Below, in pieces: positions 39,353 to 47,907 of a DNA stretch of 64,000 nucleotides. The DNA is taken from the NCBI GenBank assembly GCA_035772405.1, contig JAYKKM010000010.1, positions 1,135,501-1,199,500 on the forward strand, in the 5' to 3' direction. The notes below the pieces were generated by a model. That model searched no databases, was not told the origin of the DNA, and saw only the letters and a program-made list of their open reading frames with translations. The position numbers were made by a program, and so were the translations under genes. How positions within the stretch are numbered: position 1 is the first letter of the stretch; each line of letters begins with the position of its first letter. Source of the DNA: Chrysogorgia sp. JL179-B06 (lineage: Eukaryota; Cnidaria; Anthozoa; Scleralcyonacea; Chrysogorgiidae).

Positions 39353-40241
39353 ATGAGTCTAAACTATGGGTATGAGTCTAACGACCCCCACGATAAAATA
39401 CTAAAGAGAACGAAAAGACATCTGGACGAAGATCCTAAATTAAGCGCGACTGGCGGAAGGATGTCTGGGCTAATAGACATGCAAGGCTCAGCGATAAAAA
39501 ACGTAGCAGACCCAGTCGATGACTCAGACGTCGCAAACAAAAGAACTCTAGAGCAATTGCTATCAGGTTACCTAAAGAGTCAGTCCTATAATGTTGTGTT
39601 CGACTTCAACGTTAGCACACACGCCTTGAAAAACGTGGAATTTCACACCAATGGTTCAAACAAAGTGAAAGCCATTGGTGAAACAAGTAAATTAGTGCAA
39701 AACAACCCAACCTATGGCCCTATTATTGGCGTTAACGGCGCAGGTCATAGTTTTCTATCCCCCGAGTTAACACCATTCCCACTTGAGTCAGGCCTTCACT
39801 TTAACTGTCCGAGTATGCAATGGTGTGACCTCTCCATTTTTGTCGTGGTGTGGCTACCTATGAGAACCACGGGGTCAAATTGGGAGACAATTATATCAAA
39901 CGACGACGGTCAGTGGGATAAGTTCATAGGGTACAAGACTGGCATGACTAATGGGCTCGCGTATGGTGGTAGCATCCCAGCAATGGAGAACATATGCACT
40001 ATTCCAAGTAGCGTTGACCTCACCAAAATGCATATGATATCAATACACTGGCAAATGAGCAACTCACATGTCAGGGTCAACAACATCAAGTCAACTGACT
40101 CAGACTTCATAGCGAACATGAAAAAGATAGGCACACCCTATGGAACAATTTTTTGAATACACCGACCAAGAATACCACTCGCACCTTACGCATACCCATC
40201 ATTGATAGAATTCTACGGTGTGAAAATCGTGAGTGGTTACA
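39353..40241 (+). pseudogene. Fibre-like protein, 5' part (Polinton 2), nonsense codon and interrupted
   Basis: Matches 12023-12973 from its start, including the phage-fibre-like connector. A glycine codon in Polinton 1 is TGA here (40154-40156), and the gene is then cut at 40241 by Polinton 3. The last 20 or so codons lie at 57266-57333. The nonsense codon and the insertion are independent lesions. Confidence 0.92.
40236..40241. repeat. 6-bp target-site duplication GTTACA (left of Polinton 3)
   Basis: GTTACA precedes the first base of Polinton 3 and recurs at 57266-57271 after its last base. With one copy counted, the codons on either side of Polinton 3 are in the same frame as in Polinton 1. 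Confidence 0.96.
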
Positions 40242-40720
40242 AGTAGTGTAATAAGGCCGATTCTAGCTCAAATTCCCATTTTTTCCCATTTTCTCGAGTA
40301 CCACTTTATTTTCCCTGATTAAACCCTGATTAAATTGTCACTCCTTTTCAAAACCTCCCTTTTTCTCGAGTAACAAGATTTCCAAGGAAACTTCCAAGGA
40401 AATTAGACGGGACTTTTCATTCTCTCGGCGCCCCACCCCCTTTCTTTTTGATTGACACCTGTCAATCAAAAAACTTTGGTCATTCTAGCCCATCTCCCCC
40501 ATTTTTCCCCATTTCTCGAGTACCACTTTATTTCCCCTGATTAAACCCTGATTAAATAGTCACCCCTCCTCGAAACCCCCTTTTTTCTCGAGTAACAAAA
40601 CTTTCAAGGAAATTAGACGGGACTTTTCATTCTCTCGACGCCCCCAAACCCACCCCTTTCTTTTTGATTGACACCTGTCAATCAAAAACTTTGGTCAGCG
40701 GTTGTCAACTTACTCCCAAA
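40242..40720 (+). repeat. Polinton 3 left terminal inverted repeat, internally duplicated
   Basis: The motif series CTCGAGTACCACTTTATT, CTGATTAAACCCTGATTAAA, CTCGAGTAACAA, GAAATTAGACGGGACTTTTC and the palindrome TTGATTGACACCTGTCAATC occurs twice (about 40290-40470 and 40510-40690). The right end has it once. No gene is seen between 40242 and 40845. Confidence 0.9.
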
Positions 40721-40845
40721 CTTATGCTAGTTAGCAATGACGTCATCGACCACTTTCTTTTTGATTGTCAACTCACTCGTCTTCACCAGTGACTTCTCTT
40801 TTGGAAATGAAAAAAGAGAGAGATGACACGCTATAACAGGCAAAC

Positions 40846-41064
40846 ATGATAGTGATCACAAGTAATGACATAAACGAAGAGACCACAAACGAAGAGACCC
40901 TAAAGCTAAGTATCGCCTTGATTGACTCGTTGATACGAGAAGCTCGCGCGTGCGTGCGTGGGTTGAGAGACGTTCCACTAGGTGAGAACAAGTTGATAAC
41001 GTTACTTCACGTGGTTTCTGATACATTGCTCGAGTTCGCCGAATCCACTTTGGTAGAAAACTAG
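40846..41064 (+). CDS. Hypothetical 72-aa protein
   Basis: An ATG-started frame with an acidic N-terminus and a mostly helical remainder (LKLSIALIDSLIREARACV). It is alone on the plus strand between the terminal repeat and the minus-strand block. No homologue exists in the other two elements, so the support is weak. Confidence 0.35.
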   Translation: MIVITSNDINEETTNEETLKLSIALIDSLIREARACVRGLRDVPLGENKLITLLHVVSDTLLEFAESTLVEN

Positions 41065-41110
41065 TTCCCTAACGCTTACAAGCCCTTACCACATTGGTAA
41101 GGACTTTTTT

Positions 41111-41833
41111 CTACCCCTCCTCCTCACTGTCGCTATGGATCGTTTGCATCCTCTCACTGGCGGCAACCACCGCTGACGACTTCTTGTCCACAAAGTCAGC
41201 CAAATGCGCCACGCTCGTTTTTCTTCCCCGCTCAACGTCTCCATCGACGAAATCTCTAGCTTCGCTAGTATCCTCAGACGATTGGCTACCCCCAGACACA
41301 ACGTAAGTGTTCACCTTTGATTTCGTGTTTGTCAGAGACCTGTCTAACCTTCTCAAATAGTCGTCCATTACCCAAGGTAAAACCTCCGGTACGTTTTCTC
41401 GAATCTCGAGCATCTCGTGCTTCTTTGACTGTATGAATTCCTGTGGGGTAAAGGGACGCTCGTCCTGCCTAAAGGAGAGAAGCGTGTCGATATCCAGTGC
41501 GATCTTTGTGTACTTGAACGACGCGTTTTGGTGCTTCGTTGTCTTTTCAACCGTACCCAAAAAGTTGTTGACTCCAGCTAACGCCGCTACGACCAACGCC
41601 AAGACACCGTTGACATAAGTCCATATCCTATGGTAGTCTTCCTGCGGAGAAGCTGAAGAGAAGATCGACGAGGCTGTCACACCCCCAAGGACGACCACTG
41701 GGATACCCAGTCTGTCGTGCCATTTCGAGTAGTATTGGGCACAAAGGGAGTGCATGATCGAATAGGTTTTCGACATCTCTGCCCACTTTTTCAAAAGGTT
41801 GTCGTGGTACTTGTTCCATGATAGCTCAGCCAT
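41111..41833 (-). CDS. SLATT-like two-helix membrane protein, 240 aa
   Basis: The N-terminal half has a short amphipathic start (WAEMSKTYSIMHSLCAQYYS), two membrane helices (LGIPVVVLGGVTASSIF and VNGVLALVVAALAGVNNFL) and a following conserved-looking H-x-N-A-S-F-K-Y segment. This is the layout of SLATT domains, which in bacteria act as pore-forming effectors of nucleotide-signalling defence systems and also occur in large DNA viruses. The C-terminal third is acidic and disordered. Function here is unknown. No partner SMODS or SLOG gene is present. Overlaps the next gene by 43 bp. Confidence 0.65.
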   Translation of the reverse strand: MAELSWNKYHDNLLKKWAEMSKTYSIMHSLCAQYYSKWHDRLGIPVVVLGGVTASSIFSSASPQEDYHRIWTYVNGVLALVVAALAGVNNFLGTVEKTTKHQNASFKYTKIALDIDTLLSFRQDERPFTPQEFIQSKKHEMLEIRENVPEVLPWVMDDYLRRLDRSLTNTKSKVNTYVVSGGSQSSEDTSEARDFVDGDVERGRKTSVAHLADFVDKKSSAVVAASERMQTIHSDSEEEG

Positions 41834-42399
41834 TTATTAAAACACTCGTCAAACTCGTCGACTCTGTCGTTCTTCTTTGGGATCTTTACGCCCTGTTCTC
41901 TTCCCACATGCACACCGTAACGTTCCAAGAGCCTCTGTAAGACAAAGTTGACGTTGAAAAACCTCTTGTTTGAGTCGTTCCCATCGCTAAATTCTCTTTC
42001 CAAAGTGCAAAAGTCACTCGTCACGTTGGAGAGGACGTGCCTGCTTATGTCGATCTTTTTTCTCACTTTCGCTAGTAGATTGTCGAAACTCCTAAGGCGG
42101 TTGTCCGAGTTTGCCCAGCGAGAGTCTCTTTTGTAACTCCTAATGTTATTCATACCGTACGTTTCGTCGTTCAAAGGGACGTACACGGGGTCTTCCCTCG
42201 TACGTGGTAGAACGAGTCCACACTCGACACAAACCATTGTGAAATTGTGGTACTCTTCTCGAGACTCGTGGAGACAGTCGCTCCTTTCTCCCTGGTCCAC
42301 GGTTCTTGTGTTGTACTCAAGCAAAGCTTGGTCAAAGAGAGAGAATCCAGACGTGTATTTTTTCTCTAGCTTAATAGTCGTTGGTCCTAGCTCGTTCAT
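41791..42399 (-). CDS. Zinc-ribbon protein, possible transcription factor (Polinton 3)
   Basis: 202 aa. A C-x-H...CVECGLVLP cluster (about residues 42-66) resembles the ribbon of TFIIB/VLTF-type factors. A C-terminal helical region (FNVNFVLQRLLERYGV) recalls the FLKVVNVLH region of the Polinton 1 zinc-ribbon protein, so the two may be distant homologues. Here the gene is by the left end, not beside PolB. The transcription role is inference. Confidence 0.6.
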   Translation of the reverse strand: MNELGPTTIKLEKKYTSGFSLFDQALLEYNTRTVDQGERSDCLHESREEYHNFTMVCVECGLVLPRTREDPVYVPLNDETYGMNNIRSYKRDSRWANSDNRLRSFDNLLAKVRKKIDISRHVLSNVTSDFCTLEREFSDGNDSNKRFFNVNFVLQRLLERYGVHVGREQGVKIPKKNDRVDEFDECFNKWLSYHGTSTTTTF

Positions 42400-42422
42400 G
42401 TTTACTACGAGACACGTCCCTT

Positions 42423-42893
42423 TTAAATTGGTTCGTCCTTCTTTTTATGGCTGTACACGTGTGTTCCCACTGTGAGTCCACCAGACAAAAGTCCAAGGAA
42501 TGGGATCATGGGTGTAATGTAAGACATGAGTTTTCTCAGATCCTTGTTGAGGTAAGGGTCGCGTTTTAGCTCTTTCTCCATCTCCTCTGGCTTCTCCACT
42601 GCGTCGAGTCCACCCATCATTGTGGAGAACTTTGACAAAAACAAGTCACACAAGATCACAGTGCTCTTCTCTAGTGCATCGGCTTCGTATTCTGCGTATA
42701 ACTTTAGAATGGTTTTCGCGTTCGCTTTCCTGACGTACGCCTCACTCTTTTTGATCTCGCCATCGCTCGCCAAAAGTAGGAGCTCCTCTCTTTTCTTGTC
42801 CACGTCTTTCGCGACGTCCTCCGTACCGTCCGCAGGGTTCGTCGCCTCCTCCGCGTCGCTTCGCTCGTTGTTCACAAAGTCTTCGGGGTTCAT
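42423..42893 (-). CDS. Conserved 156-aa element protein (Polinton 3)
   Basis: Homologue of 20562-21074: acidic start, ASDGEIKKSEAYVRKANAK core and hydrophobic PMIPFLGLLSGGLTVGTHVY tail. Same position beside the ATPase, 3 bp away. AATAAAG precedes the ATG. The function is unknown. Confidence 0.85.
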   Translation of the reverse strand: MNPEDFVNNERSDAEEATNPADGTEDVAKDVDKKREELLLLASDGEIKKSEAYVRKANAKTILKLYAEYEADALEKSTVILCDLFLSKFSTMMGGLDAVEKPEEMEKELKRDPYLNKDLRKLMSYITPMIPFLGLLSGGLTVGTHVYSHKKKDEPI

Positions 42894-42896
42894 TCT

Positions 42897-43499
42897 TTAT
42901 TGTGGTGGGAAAATAGTTTCGTGTCCGTAGGGATGTCTAAGGTTGATCTCTAGACACGCGTGTTTCTTTTCCCTTAGCTCTTTCACAATCCAAGCCACGT
43001 CCTCCTTGGAGACACCGTTCAGGTAGTCGTTGATCAGCTCCAGCATGTCTTTTCGGTTCGTGTTGTGGAAGCTTGTGATTCTCGAGATGTTCTCTCGGTA
43101 GGGTTTCGCGATGCTGGTCATCTGCTGGGTTAGTACAATGGTAGAGAGTCCATAGTGGCGACCAGAGTAACCTAGTTTTACCAGTTCGCTCGTCCTGTTC
43201 TTCACGTCTTGTCCACTCGCGCAATCGTCAAGAATGATCAGTGTGTTTGTGTCGGTGTACGTGCTAACAACGTACTCCAGCATGTCGTTCACGTTCTCCT
43301 GCTCCACGGGGAGAACGACAAAGTCCTCGTCGTGGAAGTATTTCCACTCGTGGTAGGTCGTGTTCCAGAGAATGGTGGGACAAAGGAGAACAATGTAGTC
43401 AAACGCTCCTTTGAACTTACTCTCCAACGTCTCGAGAAGGTAGTAGGTCTTTCCGCAGTAGGTTGGACCTACGATCATCATATTGAATGGAGTGTCCAT
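42897..43499 (-). CDS. Packaging ATPase, A32/FtsK-HerA type (Polinton 3)
   Basis: 200 aa, complete. Walker A GPTYCGKT (residues 11-18), Walker B LIILDDC (about 93-99), a TQQMTSIAKPYR sensor-like segment and a conserved C-terminus ending HPYGHETIFPP. It would drive DNA into preformed capsids. It lies between the 156-aa gene and the major capsid gene, as in the other Polintons, and is the only unbroken ATPase in the window. Confidence 0.92.
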   Translation of the reverse strand: MDTPFNMMIVGPTYCGKTYYLLETLESKFKGAFDYIVLLCPTILWNTTYHEWKYFHDEDFVVLPVEQENVNDMLEYVVSTYTDTNTLIILDDCASGQDVKNRTSELVKLGYSGRHYGLSTIVLTQQMTSIAKPYRENISRITSFHNTNRKDMLELINDYLNGVSKEDVAWIVKELREKKHACLEINLRHPYGHETIFPPQ

Positions 43500-43501
43500 C
43501 T

Positions 43502-44722
43502 TTAGTACTGGATACTTTTAAGGTTTCCCGACGTAATGTTCAACAGTGCGTCCGACAGCACGAAAATGTTGCAGATCAAGTCGGTGGCTGTCGCCCGTTT
43601 TGTAATCTCGAGCAAGATCCCACTCTGCGTGTTCATAATCCTTTTCCCAGACCCGTGAACCGTTTGGTCACTCGTGCTCCGCAAGTCCACCACCAATGCA
43701 AACTTGTCTTTGTAGAATTTCCGATGTGTGACGCTTTGGTCGACTTGCCCAAAGAGGCGTTCGGCTTCAGAGAAGTACCGCGACTTGGGGATCCCCTGGC
43801 TGTAGACCTCGTTGGGAACACCTTCGATGGTGACTTTCACGTTGTCGATATTGGGGTAAACAAACTCCTCCGAGTTGGTGGTCACAGCCTTGGTGAACAG
43901 CATTACCACAGCCTTCATATGTTTTCGGGGTAGGTTAATGTTCTCGTTGACCAACGTCTCCCCTTTTCCCCAAGGACTCTTTTTCAAGAGTGTGACGTGT
44001 TCGTACGGGAGCGATCGTCCAGCCATGTAGTGGTTGGTGATCTCACTAGCCAGATCCATGTTGTCGATGGTCTCGTACTCTAGTTCCAAATTCTCTAGAG
44101 AATATCCACCCACGGCACTTCCAGATTGGGCGACCATAATGTCAGAAGCCTGGGGTAGTGTGATAACAAACTGTGGGTTGTTGCTCATTGCGTACGGAGC
44201 GTACAGCCCAGAGTCCCCCAAAATCTTGTCGAGGGAGATCTTCTGTTTCGTTCCAAACACACTGTACACGAGTGCGTCAGCCACTTTCAAGGCGTCTCCA
44301 CTCGTAGCTCCACTATCGTCCTTGGAGATAAGCTTTCGCAGGTTCTCTCCTGCGACTCCTACCTCAACCATTTCGTCGCGTTCAATCTTGGGTTTCCAAA
44401 GGTCCTTGTAGACCTCAATAGTCGACTCGCCTACATTGTCATAGACGACCTCTCCGGCCATGTTGATCGTTAGTCGGCTTTGCAGGGTTTTCGACAAGTT
44501 GTTCAGAAACCAACTCTTTGCGTTGGCGTTCTTAAAGTCAAACAAGATGCTCAAACTCCCTGGTACCAGACAGGAGTCTGGTTTCAGCCTGGGAATATTG
44601 ATGTAGAGAGACTCCCCCGGGTTGGCCTTGTTTGGATTCATTGTCACGACATGTCGCGTACGTGATCCCACGATGTCGGATAACTTTGTCTTTTTCGCGT
44701 GATGGGACAGGTTCTTGTTCAT
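43502..44722 (-). CDS. mcp: Major capsid protein, double jelly roll (Polinton 3)
   Basis: 406 aa, aligning along its whole length with the 412-aa protein of Polinton 1: HVVTMNPNKANPGESLY, SKDDSGATSG, YSLENLELEYETIDN and the SIQY end. AATAATAAATG at the start overlaps the stop of the 41-aa frame as ATGA. Family assignment rests on this similarity and on context with ATPase and penton genes. Confidence 0.88.
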   Translation of the reverse strand: MNKNLSHHAKKTKLSDIVGSRTRHVVTMNPNKANPGESLYINIPRLKPDSCLVPGSLSILFDFKNANAKSWFLNNLSKTLQSRLTINMAGEVVYDNVGESTIEVYKDLWKPKIERDEMVEVGVAGENLRKLISKDDSGATSGDALKVADALVYSVFGTKQKISLDKILGDSGLYAPYAMSNNPQFVITLPQASDIMVAQSGSAVGGYSLENLELEYETIDNMDLASEITNHYMAGRSLPYEHVTLLKKSPWGKGETLVNENINLPRKHMKAVVMLFTKAVTTNSEEFVYPNIDNVKVTIEGVPNEVYSQGIPKSRYFSEAERLFGQVDQSVTHRKFYKDKFALVVDLRSTSDQTVHGSGKRIMNTQSGILLEITKRATATDLICNIFVLSDALLNITSGNLKSIQY

Positions 44723-44844
44723 TTATTATTACGAGAAAATTTTTTTAGAAGGAATAGCACTCCAACGACGAAAATATGTAGGTTCCTCCCAAACTTCTCG
44801 AGTGCGACTTTGAGCTCGCCGGCTTTCTTCATCAGTTTGTTCAT
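44719..44844 (-). CDS. Short single-membrane-segment protein, 41 aa
   Basis: A frame from ATG 44844 to TGA 44719-44721, with a charged N-terminal half (KKAGELKVALEKFGR) and a hydrophobic segment (HIFVVGVLFLL). AATAAATG precedes the start like most Polinton 3 genes, and the stop overlaps the capsid start by ATGA, which suggests coupled expression. There is no homologue in Polintons 1 and 2. Confidence 0.5.
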   Translation of the reverse strand: MNKLMKKAGELKVALEKFGRNLHIFVVGVLFLLKKFSRNNK

Positions 44845-44948
44845 TTATTAGTGGGGAAATTTCGTAACCACAAATGGTTACGAAAAGCTGCGGGTCTACT
44901 CCTTTTGGTCAGTGGCCTCTAGTCTTCTCCCTATTCCTTTGACGAAAC

Positions 44949-46118
44949 TCATTTTCTGTTTTTCCGATACCACTCCATAGCCAGCCAGACCAGAGCGATA
45001 ACAACGATGTATAGGTTCCTCGCGAGAAAGGCTAGACCACTCGCGCCAGCTTTCAGCACAGAATAAACAAAGTTGGCGAGCCCCACCGCCCATGGTCCCA
45101 ACCCTGCGATTGCGTTTTTGACCGCCTTTGCGAATGACGATGCAGCGCCAGCTCCTTTTGCGATTGCGCCTCTCGCTCCAACAATGATCGTGGTGACTAG
45201 TCCAGCCACTGTGATTCCTATTGCGGAAAGACTTAGCGCGTTCTTTTTTATCCATTCTTTGAATTTTTCAAGACGTGTCACGTCCCTCTCCTGCTCGGCA
45301 CGTGTTTCCTCAATGACTCGTTGTCGTTCGAAAGCGTTCACCACCACGTCTTCGTCGTGAGACTTTTGGAAATGCTCCATAGCGTCATCTATATCATCAC
45401 TATCTCTAGCTAACCCAAGATTCGCGTCACTCCGCCCACGAAAGTCGTCAATCATGAGTTGAATAGCTCCTCGGTCGCCTATCCTACTCTCCGGTAGTAT
45501 CGTGTTGGACGGGTTCAACACACCATTGACTACACGCCTATCCTCCGCACTTAGTCTACCGAGAACATCCTCTGGTATCGTCACCTGACCAACGATAGGA
45601 GTCATGGGTAACTCGTCGCTCGTGACCTTTTCACCCACTGCAAAGTTAACGAGTTTCTCAAATTGTAACACAGCGTTAGAGTTCCTTTTTGCCGTGTTTT
45701 TGACGTACGACCCGTCGACACTATTGAGGACTATTCTCTCAACAGTTGAGTACCCACCGGATCTTAGTTTTTCTTTGAAAAAGACTTTCCCGTCTCTCAC
45801 GGTGGTCCTATTCCTAAGTTCGATAATACTCTCCGAGTGTGGACTAATTCTCCGTCCACCACGGGAGTCTTGGACGTACTTGTCTATCTGGACAAACACG
45901 TCATTCGCTGGGTCAGTCCCACCAAAACCTGTCTCCGCTACGTCTCTGCCTAAAAGAAGCCGATCGATGTACGTGATCCGTTCGGTGACTAACAGGTCAT
46001 CGCCACCCACTAGACTCTCATTAAGTTCAAAAAGACTTGTGTCGAGTTCTTCAGCGTCCATGTCGTCATACTCTGGAAATCTCTCCTCCATCTCAAAGTC
46101 TTCACCTCCTTCAGCCAT
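44949..46118 (-). CDS. Acidic coiled-coil membrane protein (Polinton 3), 389 aa
   Basis: Single-copy homologue of the duplicated Polinton 1 genes: MAEGGEDFEMEE start, RRVVNGVLNPSNTILPESRI block, coiled coil and three hydrophobic stretches (LSAIGITVAGLVTTIIVGA, LGPWAVGLANFVYSVL, LARNLYIVVIALVWLAM). I chose ATG 46118, preceded by AAGATAAA, over 46193, which overlaps integrase. Function unknown, probably structural. Confidence 0.85.
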   Translation of the reverse strand: MAEGGEDFEMEERFPEYDDMDAEELDTSLFELNESLVGGDDLLVTERITYIDRLLLGRDVAETGFGGTDPANDVFVQIDKYVQDSRGGRRISPHSESIIELRNRTTVRDGKVFFKEKLRSGGYSTVERIVLNSVDGSYVKNTAKRNSNAVLQFEKLVNFAVGEKVTSDELPMTPIVGQVTIPEDVLGRLSAEDRRVVNGVLNPSNTILPESRIGDRGAIQLMIDDFRGRSDANLGLARDSDDIDDAMEHFQKSHDEDVVVNAFERQRVIEETRAEQERDVTRLEKFKEWIKKNALSLSAIGITVAGLVTTIIVGARGAIAKGAGAASSFAKAVKNAIAGLGPWAVGLANFVYSVLKAGASGLAFLARNLYIVVIALVWLAMEWYRKNRK

Positions 46119-46129
46119 TTTATCTTTAG

Positions 46130-47215
46130 CTACAATTTTTCCATATCGCTCTCGGGAATCCACGAGTTGTGCTTCGCGTCGTAGCCAGCCCACTTGACCA
46201 ACACCATCTTCTTCTTTCTCTTCAAAACTTTCTCCACACGATACGTCGCGTCCTCTGTCTTCTCGACAGCAGACATCTCCTCCTCGTAGAACTTCCCGAT
46301 AACGTCCTCCCCGCTCTCGTCGCTGAGAACGTAGACATTTGGATCTCCACGAACCACCTTGCTCACGGAAAAGATCTCCTCTGTGAAATTCGCTTCATAG
46401 CCTTTGGTGAAAATACTCTTGTACTTGCTTATTCTCACCTTTTGCCCAAGTCTAAACTTTGGTAGTGGAAACTCACCAAAGTCATAACCAAAGAGTGTCG
46501 TCCACACCTGACTCTCGTTGTCCTTGGTCACATTCGCTGGCTTCACGAGAATGCTACTGTGTCTTGTGTCGTTGTAGTTCGCAACGAGATCGTCCAGGAC
46601 GTCTACCCACTTGTATGTCCCCTTGTTGTAGAAGTATTTCCACATGCTCGTCTTCAAAGTCCTGTTGAACCTTTCCACCACAGCTGCCTTCTTGTCGGAC
46701 TTTGTCGAGAAATACACGACCCCGTGCTCCTCCAACAGTCTCTTCACACCTACATTGTAGAACTCGAGTCCATCGTCAAACTGAGCGAGTTTAGGGTAGA
46801 TCCCAAATCTCGTGTGGAACTGGCGAAGCAACTTGTCCACGGCTTTGGTCATGTTTTTCGTGTCTTTGCGATACACGGGGATAGCAAAGGCGTAGCGACT
46901 GAGAATCTCGACGCACGTGAGAATCCAATAGTAGCCGTTGTTCGTACCCTTGAGTTTTCCCATATCGACAAGGTCGAGTTGGATTTGCTCACCGAGATAG
47001 GACACCCACGTCTTTCGAAACTTGTGTCGCCTCACGACTGGCTTGTACCGTGTGTAGGTATCTTGTGTTTCCAACCATTCCTTAATCGACTTTCTACTCA
47101 CGTTTAGTCCTTCCTCCAGCGCTTTTTGGTATAGTCTCTCCCTGCTCTGGTAACCAGTCACGGGATCGTAGTACAAGTCCCTTAGACTTTGCTCCTTTTC
47201 AACATCGTTGTCCAT
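46130..47215 (-). CDS. int: Retrovirus-like integrase with chromodomain (Polinton 3)
   Basis: 361 aa. DDE residues in LDLVDM, QFDDGLEF and VERFNRTL. C-terminal chromodomain (YRVEKVLKRKKK, LVKWAGYDAKHNSWIPESD). Complete, unlike the Polinton 2 copy. The enzyme that presumably inserted this element at 40236. AATAAAAAGG precedes the ATG. It overlaps the penton gene by 17 bp. Confidence 0.95.
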   Translation of the reverse strand: MDNDVEKEQSLRDLYYDPVTGYQSRERLYQKALEEGLNVSRKSIKEWLETQDTYTRYKPVVRRHKFRKTWVSYLGEQIQLDLVDMGKLKGTNNGYYWILTCVEILSRYAFAIPVYRKDTKNMTKAVDKLLRQFHTRFGIYPKLAQFDDGLEFYNVGVKRLLEEHGVVYFSTKSDKKAAVVERFNRTLKTSMWKYFYNKGTYKWVDVLDDLVANYNDTRHSSILVKPANVTKDNESQVWTTLFGYDFGEFPLPKFRLGQKVRISKYKSIFTKGYEANFTEEIFSVSKVVRGDPNVYVLSDESGEDVIGKFYEEEMSAVEKTEDATYRVEKVLKRKKKMVLVKWAGYDAKHNSWIPESDMEKL

Positions 47216-47885
47216 CCTTTTTATTAGAGAGAATGCTAATATCCAACAAAATGTCTCCCACCTTGTCTACCCCACTCACGTTCGTCTTGGTGTAAAAAGA
47301 TAGGGTGTTGTACGTACCGCTACGGATGGGAACACTTGACTCGACCGTTTGGAAATTTGTCACACTTCCACTGAGTGTCGTCTCCGATGTGATGGGGAGA
47401 ACAGCGATGACGCTACTCCGTTTTCCCGACACGTCTATGGTTTCGTCCACAAGGGTGTCGCAGTGGATCTCAACAAATCTTAGTCCGCGGTTGATATCTA
47501 TCCTGTTTGGACTAACCACCTTTGTCGCCCCCATTGTTGTGTTTGTCGGGAAACCCAACAGCTCACCAAACTTGTATAGCTTCGCTGGGCGGAGGGTCTT
47601 CAGTGTGCAGGTATGGTCATGCACGTTGTGTGTGAGAGTTATTTTCACGTCTTCGTCGTCCGCAAAGCGCGTCGCAAGGTCCTCAAAAGTCCAGTAACCC
47701 TCGGGTATCGTGTGTTTCACCCCGTTGAAGAGAATGTGGTCGTTGTAGTCCTTGACCACGTTCCTAAAGCCCCAAAACACACTAGCCGACTTTACGGTCA
47801 GGGACGAACCTCTTGGGAGTATCAAACTCCTGTTCAACGCGACTGTTTTCTTTCCGTTCTCGAGGAACACTGATAGCTTTACCAT
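47199..47885 (-). CDS. Minor capsid (penton-like) protein (Polinton 3)
   Basis: 228 aa, homologous to 14488-15189: starts MVKLSVFLENG, with KFGELLGFPTN, VSPNRIDINRGLRFVEIHCD and a DILLDI end. Its ATG is 22 bp from that of the divergent 485-aa gene, and each is preceded by AAATAAA. Single jelly-roll fold inferred from the family. Confidence 0.83.
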   Translation of the reverse strand: MVKLSVFLENGKKTVALNRSLILPRGSSLTVKSASVFWGFRNVVKDYNDHILFNGVKHTIPEGYWTFEDLATRFADDEDVKITLTHNVHDHTCTLKTLRPAKLYKFGELLGFPTNTTMGATKVVSPNRIDINRGLRFVEIHCDTLVDETIDVSGKRSSVIAVLPITSETTLSGSVTNFQTVESSVPIRSGTYNTLSFYTKTNVSGVDKVGDILLDISILSNKKDGQRC

Positions 47886-47907
47886 TTTATTTAGAGATAC
47901 AAATAAA

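Noticed and set aside
44896..45255. 119-codon minus frame
   Set aside because: It overlaps the end of the conserved coiled-coil membrane protein gene in another frame, and its composition is that of a shadow frame.
47752..47907. Upstream extension of the 485-aa protein
   Set aside because: It would overlap the penton gene on the opposite strand and has no counterpart in the other elements. ATG 47908 has the AAATAAA leader and matches the homologues.
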